A stretch of 64,000 bases of DNA, from NCBI RefSeq assembly GCF_000499385.1, contig NW_013651850.1, forward strand, positions 22,501 to 86,500, given 5' to 3'. This document shows, piece by piece, positions 49,711-61,003 of this stretch. Under the pieces are notes generated by a model that was not told the DNA's origin, searched no databases, and saw only the letters and a list, made by a program, of their open reading frames with translations. Numbering within the stretch: position 1 is the first letter of the stretch; every line of letters begins with the position of its first letter. The stretch is from Eimeria necatrix (Eukaryota > Apicomplexa > Conoidasida > Eucoccidiorida > Eimeriidae). The position numbers and the translations under genes are program-made.

Positions 49711-52700
49711 TAGCCCTTTTATCACTCGGTCTCGAGCGCATCCCTAAGGCGATTGAAGCAACGGAAACTATGAAATGGAGAGCTCCGCGCTGATATCGTT
49801 GGATTTTACGTAGGAGAAGTCTGCATAGTTGACCGTGTTGTTGGCTTTCCCGCATTGCCTGAGGGATGCAAAAGCTACAGATTATAGCGCATGACAGTTA
49901 TGTGAGGTAAAAGCTCCTACGGGACAGCTGTGCTTTGGGCTCTATTTTTTTGTAGATTTGCTGAGCAAGTTTCGCTTGTTTTCCTGGTTCGTAATAATTT
50001 ACGCATTTTTAATCGTCCGCAGTCTACTATCCTCTGTCATATTCCATGCACCAGATCAAGTGCCTCGATTTAGTGCAAGCCCATGAGCACTGTGGCATAT
50101 GCCACTCAGACTGCTTAGAAAACAGCCCCGTGCGTAGTATGAAGTCGTTTCTAGCATGGAGATCAAGCCAGTCATGGTTTCCAGATAAGCACCGCGTCGA
50201 AAGAAACGCACTCAGCAAACCTATATCGCGACTCTCCTTCTCTCACTGGGGTTTGCCCGGCTTCGGACCAACTAGAGGAACATGAATAAATTGAAACTCG
50301 TGACGTTTCATTGAAATCGAAGTAGCTCTAAGCAACATGTGCTGCAATGTGAGGAAAGACATCAGGAGAAGGGATATGAGCGAGCTAACGCTAGGAAGCA
50401 GAAGGCAGTCTACTGTCGATGAGTGTACGGCGGGATTGCAACATTCAGATCTGCACTGTTACGTAAGAATATTTCAATAAACGACTGAATCAGACATCCT
50501 AGTGCAGGGAGAATTCGTAGCGGGGCATGCATATAAAGGGGTTGCGCGGTAGATGATTGGGATACGCAATTTTGAAGCCAAACTAAAAGCAAAGGCATGC
50601 GATTTCAAAGTACTTTCTACGTGGAATATGTGTGCTACAGGGGAAACTCCCAAGGGCAAGTGGAATCCTTGCGCGAATAACTGCATCATGCTGCCGAGCC
50701 GTTCCTACTTTTTGAGATACAACTGCGCAGTAGCAAGGCCAGGGAGTAGCAGCCTGAGCGTTGAGAGGAGATAAAGGAATAGCTTCTACTGTGCACTTTT
50801 GGCATGTCGGCTCCTGCACTAGCGTGACTAGGCTGGCAATGGTCCCAAACCGTAGTAGAGGGATTTAGTGAGTGAAGCCAATACCGTCCATATCCTCTGT
50901 GTGTCATTTGCGAAACTTAGTCTTGCGCCAGTGCTTTTAGGTTGTCCCTGCCTTTTCTGCTATCAGTTATGTTATTGCAGCGTGTGCAATATCTCTTGGC
51001 TTTTTGTTACTGTTTTCTACTACGGTGAATGGCTCACTGTAAATACAAGAGCAAACAAAAAATAGCACTGCGGAAAACACAACTTGTACCGGGGAAGAGG
51101 AACGGCTGTGCAATGAGTGTTAGACCCTGCTGGAAGGCAAGCATTTCCATAATCGTTGGCAGGAAAGGAGACGTATCTGGCTGCAAAACTGTTCTTCATG
51201 ACAATTATTCATCAGGAGCTCACAACTATTTTAACAGCTTTTGAGCATTCCTCACATGAGATTCTTGCCAGACTCGAAAGTTGTAGCACCTGCCCATGTG
51301 GCACGCTGTACGTTAGCTTCAAGTTACATCTGGAGGCCGGTAAGGCCACGATTTGATAGGTCAAAAACAGAAGGCCAAGCCATGCAAAATTACGAGATGT
51401 AGCACCTATCAAACCTCACATGTTGTCACCACAGACTGGCTGCGCTGTTCTACGTGCCTTCACAGCGCGTTGGTCTAAAAACAACCTTGAAAAGTCGCCA
51501 TCTTTTGGCGTGAGAAGCAAGTTCGAGATGTTGTTGGCTGCAGACTTATTCAAACTTTTTGGAGATAATGTCGCATCAAAGAGTGAAAGAGTGAAAGAGT
51601 GTAGACTTTCCGCCCGAAGCGTTCCAAAAGAACAAACGGTTGGGAGGATTATCTACGTCCACGAGCTGCAGCTTCGGTGCCTCTTGCCAGCCGCGAACTG
51701 CAGGCTTAGATACAGAGTGCCCTTGCCCTAACCGCTCGAGAACTAAGTCCCTGTGAATAGTGAGTACTTCTAGCCAACTTTTCAATCTTGTCATTCTACA
51801 TATTCTGAGCAATATGACTCTGCAGGCTACTTCGGGACTACTTTTTCTAGTAATGTTCACTACAGGGCTAAAGAGCCTAGGAAGTTTGTCACGGTGCTTA
51901 CTTCATCGTAGCATGGCGTTTGCTAGTGTGTAGAGCATTACGTGTAGGATTGCCTTTCGGCAATCAAATGTTCAAGAGCATGCGTTAGGCTAAAAGCTCC
52001 GCCACTGCCACGGGAGGACGGTGGCACAGCCAAATGGTCCGCTACGCAGCTTGAATCCCGAAATTAAGTAACTCTGATTCATGTGGTTCACAGATTTTAT
52101 GCTGTGTGGGCATGAAAGAAGCAGATGTTCGGGCGGGCTGGTTGCTAGTCCGTTACTGTTGTACGCATCACGCTTTTCGGGCACATGCTCCAAAATGGTC
52201 CCTGAACTATTACTGGTGTGGACTGCCGCTCATCAATGTGAAGTGTGAGACATCTCACACGGTCCCCATTCGTATTGCACCAAACCCAGCTGAGTGCCTG
52301 TGTGGTTTCCTAGTGCCGAATAACATACACTCTGCTGCACCACTGCACAGTGACTACCAAGATCTAATTCTACAAAGCACTTTCCTAAAGAATGAACTGA
52401 GAGTAATAGTGAGGCAAATGGGACTGGTCTAAGCAGGTTAATGCCCTAGCCCTCGCAGTGCGCAGTGTCCCTGCTTTCTACTAGCACTAAACAATGTTAT
52501 TGGCTGCGGTATTCGCAGCCAATAACATTGTTTAGTACTCCCATCGAACCCCTCTTTTTTAATTAAATGTAAAAAATGGGCTTCGAGAAGGCACCAAGTT
52601 CAGTTTAGATAGCCTCCCAACGCCAAATTCGTGTTCCATTGTCTGAGAGCAGCTGAGCTAAGGCGAATCATCTGGAAGTCGACGCTTCGGAACTGTAAGA

Positions 52701-54011
52701 AACAATAGGGATACTCCCTAAAAGTACAAATAGATCGAGAGAATCAGAACAACGACTGTGTCTTCGACATCTTGCATCCTGTACGACGGCTCCTCACGGA
52801 AGCTTTTGCTTCTGGCTTGAGCGCAGCAATAAAGCTGCACTCAAGTGCTCTCCGAAACTGAAAAAGCAGGCAGAAAGAAGCTTCAGGCTTGTAAATCTGT
52901 TTCCACGTACGAGCTGAGCTAGGGTTCTATAAAATCTGGCTGGGAACAGCGCCTGCAACCCAAGACGAATCCCTCCGAGCAATGGCCCCCGATAATAACA
53001 CGAGGCCTTCTACCCATAATCCGTTCACCTTTAGGGTTCTTTTACGTAGTAAGTGAGTCATTAAAGGCCTAGAAAAACACTCAGAAGTACATGACGTATT
53101 TGAGCGTGTGGGAGCGGGTAGACGATCGCTGCTACTGTTCAGCTTTCATTAGTGATAAACTCCATCGCCCCGAACCCTACATCAAACCTAAAAAAATGTC
53201 TCCACCACTATCTTGTAATCATTGTGCATAATGATGCCTCCTTGGAAATTGATGTTTTCGGCATCCAGGCTCAAAGAGCACTAAGCGCGCTTCCCATGTC
53301 CTCACTGCGTGACCGAGCTTGTGGTTGCCTTGAGCAGAAATGGCTCTCCATATACTTTCGCACTGGCAACTGACGACTAGTGGATGGGTCCATGAAAGTT
53401 TCTTGCCCGCGGAATTTCTTAGATGGTTCCAAACTCTTCGTGCTCAATATATAAGTGGTGCTGCATTCATTGTCGCACTATGTACAATGTTACCCTGCGC
53501 ACACGATTACGTGCACAAGTTTCTATTGGCAGTCTCCACTCGAATGATGTTAGTTAGTTATGCAATTAATATTTAGTGAACTGATGTCACAATCTACAGA
53601 GACTGCCAGCCTGTGTCATTGATTGCGGCAAGCAGCACCTTGCTGCTGACGTGCACAGACAGACAATCATTACAAGCTTTCTCGCGGGTTGATTTGGATT
53701 TGAACAAACAACACTACATTAAACTCCCATATTGAGCTGTGGATCACTCAGTGCTGTTCTCCTACGTCATATTGTCAAGTTGTCCCGCATCGTAGATCCT
53801 CATACAGGCATCCCTACGGCCTCTCGCATATACATGCAGAAATAGCCTTCATCCTGCCCAATATTCCCCTGCATCGTTGCTACATTGGGTTTTTCGGACT
53901 ACATTAGGGTCGCTCCATAGGCCGCTCCTTCCTTCGTTTGCAGCGACCTAGAACTCGTGCAACAATTCGGCAAAGGCTACTGAAATCACGCCACATCTCC
54001 CAGTTCCCGGA
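49711..54011. other. Intergenic between members 5 and 6
   Basis: Unique sequence. ORFs at 52106-52432 (+, 108 codons) and 51420-51731 (+, 103 codons) have no recognisable motif. The first ends 53 bp before a perfect long hairpin (listed separately). No family exon was found. Confidence 0.5.
52486..52536. repeat. Perfect 23-bp inverted repeat with 5-nt loop
   Basis: The left arm at 52486-52508 is exactly complementary to the right arm at 52514-52536, and the loop is GTATT. The sequence right after the second arm is ordinary, followed by a T-rich/A-rich stretch (CTCTTTTTTAATTAAATG, 52551-52568). A perfect stem of this length is not expected by chance. It could be a hairpin transcript, a tiny palindromic mobile remnant or a recent inverted duplication. 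Confidence 0.93.
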
Positions 54012-56241
54012 ATGATGGCATATGACACAACCAACGTACAGGAAAACAGTGCGATGGAGGATTTTGCTTTTGATTCGGAGCCGCTGCCTGCATTCTCCTC
54101 TTTAACCACGGCAAGGATTGCGAAGTCACCTCTAGGCCTACTGGCCCTTGGCTGCACCTTGACTCTGCTTACGTTCCTCATTGCCTCCTGCGCCTTTCAG
54201 CTAATACAATCCAAAGACCCAGCTGCCTCGCCAAGAAGGCTTGCTAACCGAGTGCGATATTGAGTGTGCCCGACATAACAGACTGCCCGCAACAAATGCG
54301 AGCACTTGCTTAGCATTTCCTGTTAACGCCTCGAAAGATTAGGGAAGGGGGCCTCTGTATGTCTGTGTATCGTAAGACTTTTTGTGTCTTGGCTTATTGC
54401 AAAGCGATAAGCGCGGTGTGATGCATATGAGGAATTGGCAGTTCATGTGTTTGCCTGTCCCCTCACTTTAGCGGCCGCACTGTCCAGACTCAGGACAACC
54501 TTCATCGTCCCTGCATGACGATGAGCCGCGGGGTCGTGGGGCGCGACATAGAGGAAATGGAATGACCTCACCAGGGGCTGCTAGGAGACCAGAGGGTGAC
54601 CAAGGTGACAGATTAACAAGATATGGGCTAGCGGCAAGTAACGCTGCCAGTGAAATAGCAACAAGGGCGCGAGCTGCAGTGGCATCTGCAGTCTCAAGAG
54701 CAGCTAACATTTTTTCTAGTCCTGGTCGTGCGCCTCCTGAGCAAATAACTATCGACGCGGTCTACGATTTCCCACGAATCGACAGCCCACAGGTACTCCC
54801 CGCACACGTGGCATAGGCGCAAAACTGCAGCTTACTGATTTGGCCATTCGGTTTCCCGCAATTGTAGAGGAGGTCCAGTTCACCCTTTTAGCATTGATGT
54901 GGAATTTTTTCTCAAGGGAAAACAAGCGACTAAAAATTGGGATTCAATGTGCCTGTGCTTGCTTACAGGGGAAGTCAGGATTGTATGAAGTCCTACTGTT
55001 TCTGGGAGGATTACAGACCCCACATGAAGAGCTGACTGAACGTAAGATCTGTGAAGGTTTGGTGCTGCAAATATAGCGGCAATGCGTGATCGAGCCGGTA
55101 GAAACTTACTCGCGATTCCTTGCTTCCCCCGCGCTTCCCTGCACATATTGTAGGAAACTCTGGAATTGTCCGGGTGGAAGAATTGTGGCCTTCACGTGCC
55201 ATTTGCGCCATTTCCTTTGTAAATGCATCACAACGAGAGATGGGAAGTTGGGCCAGAAAAAAGAAAACTGATAGAAGGGATGCTATGCATTTCACGTCAG
55301 CTGGTTTGTTTCAGTGTGAAACATACAGGGACATTCAGTTTTGTACTCTGGGAAAATCTATTCGAGATCACCCTCACTGAACAGGTGAGATTTGCACATG
55401 CGCATTTTGCATGTAGAAGCAGCGTGGTTTCATGAATTTTCGGGTGCACGCATTATTTTGTGTATGTAGCCATGTGTGTCTGCGCAGTGTAGCTCCCCGG
55501 GATGGCCAAGCGGAGAAGTACGTTGGTTTTGCTTCCATGAGCGGCTACTGGAAAGCATCGTAGATCATTTGCGTTCTTTCTGCTTGTGTTTTCCCATATT
55601 GTGTTTCGAGAATTACTATGGGACACCGATGACCTATTGCTGCTTTCTGCGCTCTGCACTTCTGCCTCAGAATTTGCGAAATATCGGGAAAAAATTGGAA
55701 AATCATTGCCTAGATGCACTTGAGACTCTAATAGAAAATCCAGGTAGTTTCAACAGCTTTTTACGATTCCGGACTGCACTTGTGATATCTCAAATACTTC
55801 TATCACCAAATGCATTTGGAGGTGCCTTGGAAGCTGGTCTTTGAATGATTGGCTTCTGGGCATGTTTGCTTGCCTCTGTTTGATCCACAGAGGCGTGCAG
55901 CCACTCTACTCGCGCCGAGTTCATCACACGTAAAGGATCGAGTGTGCTCGGTCATATTAGTATGAAGCTTGTTGGTAAGCTTTATTTCCAGCTCGAATTC
56001 AAGCTGTACTCACCAGAAGTATGGTACAGCAGATGTTCATCATTCCTAAATAGAACGGCAAACTGCATAATGCGCAGACAGAAAGGCACCGCCCGCTAAG
56101 GGAAAATTTGGGAACTCGAATACGAAGTGATATTTCCTCTGATAGAACTGTAGGCTGTTCCATGGTGGTTTTGTGTCATGCCATAGTCTGCCTTTGGATT
56201 GGACTCTCTTCGCAGCGCTGCGCCCCCCTCCTTACAGTTGA
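54012..56241 (+). CDS. PPxY transmembrane family, member 6 (internal PPxY lost)
   Basis: Exons 54012-54251, 54472-54792, 54969-55041, 55329-55384, 55671-55743, 55891-55974 and 56216-56241 give 290 residues. Two adjacent in-frame Mets occur (residues 1 and 2). The membrane span (LALGCTLTLLTFLIASCA) ends at Cys60, and RRLANR is at 75-80. Exon 2 is different: it starts RPHCPDSGQPSSSLHDDEPR and has no PPxYEE, but is rich in Ala/Arg and keeps the VYDFPRID end. The C-terminal RPPPYS is identical to that of member 3. Exons 3-6 are typical (GLYEVLLFLGGL, TFSFVLWENLFEITL, NLRNIGKKLENHCLDAL). Confidence 0.86.
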
Positions 56242-59200
56242 TATCTTCAATACTTCAACTGCAACCCACAAGACCTGAGCAGAAGAGAGCGAAGAAGGCT
56301 TCAAAACCGTCATATACAAAGTTGCGCGCCGACACCTTCGAGTTTTGCGCAGCAGATATCGCCGCATAAAGATGCTCTGGTGGCCTGTCTGCATGTGGGC
56401 AGCGCAAAGAGCAGCGCGAACCACTTCAGTTGAGTTCTTTCCTGAAGAATCGGTTTTGTAGAAGGCGTTTGTGCAGTTCATCAGGAGGGAAGAGCCATTC
56501 AGTGCAGGCAGAAAGTGCATGAACAGTGTCTCCAGGATTCTGTTTTTTTTTTTTATCCACAGAAGTTCCCCTTGCGCTGTACTGCCTGTTCGAAAACCAT
56601 TTTCCCCTCAGCCTCCCCCGATGAGTATGTTTTCTTGTCTTTTGTGTGCACTGCATTGCGGCTAAATTGATGTGCTAGGGATAACATAGCACGATTTTAT
56701 GCAGAGAATCACCTCTCAAAAGGGCAAACTTTGCTGTGCAGTGCAAATCAGGTTTTCATGTGAAGGCCAAGTTCGTAAGGCCGGCTCAGCTCTACCCGCT
56801 ACTCTTCATGGCGGATAACACCTTGACAGTCGCACCAAATATGCTGTTGGTTTCGTTGTGAAAACGTCGTTTGGGTGCAAACTCGAACTAGAGGATGACA
56901 TGCAGCTGTGGCTCAATGCCTAATACTTTTAACGCTTCTTTCACTTAGCCCAAGCACCCCACCACCTGAGAGGGATTTGGCAAGCCCTCGGAATGCAGTG
57001 AATGGTTGCCAGATATGTTCGCGGGCCTCATCGCCAAAAAATGCCATTTTGGGAGGTTCCAGGGCTCCGCATTTCTGATGTATAATTTGGGCTTATGCAT
57101 ACAAGCTTATTCGCTTCAAGAGGACGTCTCGCTTTCTCCTTTGTGTTTACTTTTTACGTATTACATGGCCTAAAGACTTCTGAGTATTTAAGCGCAAGCA
57201 GTAACTGTTTAGGATCATACAACCGGAACAGATAGCAAAAAACGCAGGCAGTGGCGCTTGTTTTTCTGCTGTTGAGAGTCGTACTTCGTGAGTATTGCCA
57301 CAGTTAGAATCCCTTCGTCAGTGTAAGTAGAACTTCTGACGGCTAAGCAGAGGCTCTAAGTAAGACTTTTTTAGGTAGGTCTTTGCAGACAGCGAGGGGC
57401 TTCTGTAAACATATGCCCTGTTCTGAGGTTGCCCTCTGCCTCCCCCGCAGGCTTCCCAAATGCCTTTGCTCAGTTCCTTGGCATTTTACCGAATTCATGG
57501 CCGCCCGATTTAGAAGGCAAAGCACTTTTTGTGGTTTTGCCTCCTCAGCAACTCCCACGAGCTTACTTGAGAACCAACGCACTGCGATTTTAGCTAAATT
57601 TAACTGACATTTTTTTTTTTTACAGTGGTAGAGCCAGATGCTGACGTCGTTTACTGCTGATAACTGGGCTGCTGGTTTTAAGCGCTAGCATGCTGGAAAT
57701 ATTTTAATCGGCACTTGCAAGCAAAGCGGAGCTGTTCAATTGTTGTGCTCTGTCATTCAAGCTCTGCCTCCATTTGTGGCCTTGTTTCTTCTCCAACTCA
57801 GAAGTGGACGCCATGCTCCTCTATGACCTTGCGAAATTCCTTTATGTCCGGGACTTCAGTAAATAATGACATCATCCTGAGTCCCTAGAAGTCAATATGA
57901 CAAACGAAAGAGGGCATTTTACACCCGTAGTAGAGGTCTAGCAAAGTGGAAGTGCCACCGGGGCTCGGCCTAGCAAGGCGTTGCTGCTGCAAGAGGAAAG
58001 TGGGATACTGATCGTGACATAGCACTTCCGCTACTCGTGCAGAAACACGAACAAAACTCTAAAATTACCGTCAATGTCTTCAGACCGTTGAGACTAGTAT
58101 GGTTTCTGGGAACGGGAAGTAAACGAATGAAGTTGGCCCCCACGGGGACAAGGTGAAATCGTCACGCTCACCCTTTGAACTCCGCGTACATATTCTCCCT
58201 TGTATAACAGGCAGATATATGCTGCAGAGACTGAAACTTCGCATCCGCAAAATGCGAGAAGAATGCCTCCTAGTAAGCGACGTGCGTCACAGAAGTTGCT
58301 GAAACGGAGTGTGCTATTCTGATGCAGAACCCTGCATACGAATTAGTTTAAATTGGTGAATGCCTCGCGATTGTCTTCTACGTTATCTTGTGCTTTTCAA
58401 TGCACGCAAGTGTGCTGTGTAGCTCCACCAAGCACGACAAAACCGAAATACTTGGGACAAACTGGCTCGACGTTTGTTTCCAATTCCGCCATGGGCAAAA
58501 CGAATACAGTAAAGTACCGTTTTCAGTTCAAAGCACCAAATATCTGAGGAAGCCCGTTACGTGGGTTTTCAAGAACTTGGTGTCTCTTGCACATCTGCTC
58601 TTTATCTGTGCAGAATTGCAGGTACACCTATGGATGCCTCTAGATGCGTTGTGCCTGGACCAAGCTCACGTGAAGTCGCCACCGTGTTTTCAACGTGCAA
58701 CAGCATGTAATCTCCGAGCACATTTTTTCTACGAGGAAGGGAGCACTGCGTTATGCTTTCCCCTAGATATACCGGATAGATCCTCCATCTCTGCCAACGT
58801 GCTATGCCTGTGAAAAGCCTGGGGGAGCTGCGGTATTTTGGAAAAACTCTGCTCCCCAGCTGGCATCTTGACCAGATGTACTACACTTCCATCAAGAGAT
58901 GGCGTGCGTGCTGCATTTTTTGTCACTTTTGGCGCATAGATTGCTTTGAAGTTGCAGATTTTCTCACGTAATAATTAGCTCTTTTGCCCGACGCTTGGCG
59001 AATATTAGGCGTAGTCAAGTCACCATTATTGCTGGATACGCTCAAAGATATACCAGATGAAAACGTTTAACTTTTCACTTTTAAGGCGCTTAAGATTTAG
59101 AACATCGAAGGTCGATGTCAATGCATCCAAATAAACTTACTGTGGATAGGCAAAACTAAAATGAGTTAAGACTGCGAAAAAGCTCACATTCTATTAATGC

Positions 59201-61003
59201 TGCTTCAAAGACTTGTTCATGAGAAGGGCAAATAGAACTGTAGGGACAAAACAATTTCTGGTGAGGCCCGAAGTAGGTTCGTTTTGTGAAGAATCCTTCG
59301 GTAGGTAAGGCTCATATAAGTGCGCCTATAGAGCATTCCACCATACTCCCAAACTACATTGAACTCTCGAGGATGTGTTACCGGTGAATACTGGTCACTT
59401 CCAGGGTGATGATGACCGTGTCTGTGAATTTGGGAGTGATTACGGTGTAGTGCGTAAAATTGTGCCTAAGTCTTTGGAAAATTGGACATGGTGGATACTG
59501 GTGAGCAGCTGTAGGGCGGAGTTCTTGAGCTTGTAGTGCAACTGCCTGACTGGCAGTAACGGTTACCCCTGGGCTTGTCTCGCTCTGAGTTAGCAGACAG
59601 GGCCCGTACTTGTAGCACTAGATACATTTTACAGCTTTTTCTCTTTTCCCCAAGCCTTGACAGTTGAATGTGCTTTGGTCATGATTGAGCAATACGGCGT
59701 CGATGGCGGCGTTCCAGCCGCACAGGCACGGGTATAGCGGCAAGATGGTCATTTTCCTTGGGGCGTTCCTGCAATTCAGTTGATTCTAGAGCACTTAGCT
59801 TTGCTGAGTTCGAATGCTCCGCCAGTGGTCGATTGAGTGCACTTCTATGTCTCTGCCTTGCTCTGTTCACGTCTGACTAGCCCACTGTGTAGACTACTGA
59901 ACGGTACGTGAGGGTGTCGTGGGCGCACCATATCACCAGGAGCTTTATGGGTAATGCGGCTTTTTCGATATCCTTCCGCAGCAACCTCCCCAACGGAACG
60001 CGTAATCTGTGTGTTGGCAACATTTTTCAAATTAAGCGTCGAAAAATTTGAAATTGATTGGAATGAGGTATAGGGAGCAGCCTTTCCGTGAACACAGTCT
60101 TTGGCAGACCCGAAGCTGGTCTTGGTGCTGGTCTGGAAAGCCACGATTCCCTCATGGCTCCATCTTCCAGAAAATTATACGTAGGTATACATTATGTGTA
60201 GGAATGTATGTAACATTTCTTCAAATGCCTATCCCGACGTATTTCTGTAAATGCACGCATATTTGCTGTGCCGCTGGCTACTTCTCTGTAGGTGGACCGT
60301 CAGAACATGCCGAAGAACCTGTTCAAAGGAGACTACGGAAATGGAAACATAATATAATCATTGCAGAATGCTGAGTGCCAAATTAATATGCATAATAAGG
60401 AGAAAGCAAAAACGCTATTGCACAGAAGTGGAGTGCACAGTAAGGCAAGCACTTCGTTGGCTGGCGGTTGATACGGACTCCAGCTGCCTGCAACAAGCAA
60501 TTCCAACTAGTTTTATTGAATGTGCAGTGAGCCGCCCCTGTCCATAGGTGCTAGTAGAGTCAAGTAATTCATAGGAGCCTCTTAAGTGTAGGTCTGAGTG
60601 TTTGTGTAGATTTAGTTATTCTTTGGCACAAGCCCCTGCCAATGCGGGCGGCCATCTCGTGCTCTGCTATGACACGCTTGCGTGATTGCCCCTGAAGTAG
60701 GATCGAGTTCAGCCTGTAACAATTCGAATGTACTTTGGCTTCTGGCTCGTGATTTTACAGAGGCTTGTCGGTGCCGGTGACCTTCGGCTCACCAAAAGTC
60801 GTTGGATCTCTGTATTGCGCATGCACTGCCATACAAACTTGGATTCCGAGAAGCCACCTGCCAATTCCACCGACTGCTTCCATTTAAACTTAAAAGTTGA
60901 AGCTCACCGGATTTTTCTGTCGCCAACAGCTACTGCGCCTTTATTCATGCCGTGTGCAAGTGCTCCCTGAGTCGATTTTTGGGATCGAGCAACTTGCTTT
61001 ACT
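56242..61003. other. Intergenic between members 6 and 7
   Basis: 4.8 kb with no recognisable gene. The longest ORF (58388-58813, +, 141 codons) includes a piece (STKYLRKPVTWVFKNL) loosely reminiscent of family exon 3, but neither its boundaries nor its phase fit. It is recorded as unassigned. Confidence 0.5.

Noticed and set aside
55011..55295. Minus-strand ORF with a signal-peptide-like start (MKCIASLLSVFFFLAQLPIS)
   Set aside because: It is antisense to exon 3 and intron 3 of family member 6, which is better supported. No splice partner was seen.
58388..58813. 141-codon ORF with a piece resembling family exon 3
   Set aside because: No acceptor and donor in the right phase, and no neighbouring family exons. 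The resemblance is limited to a few residues.
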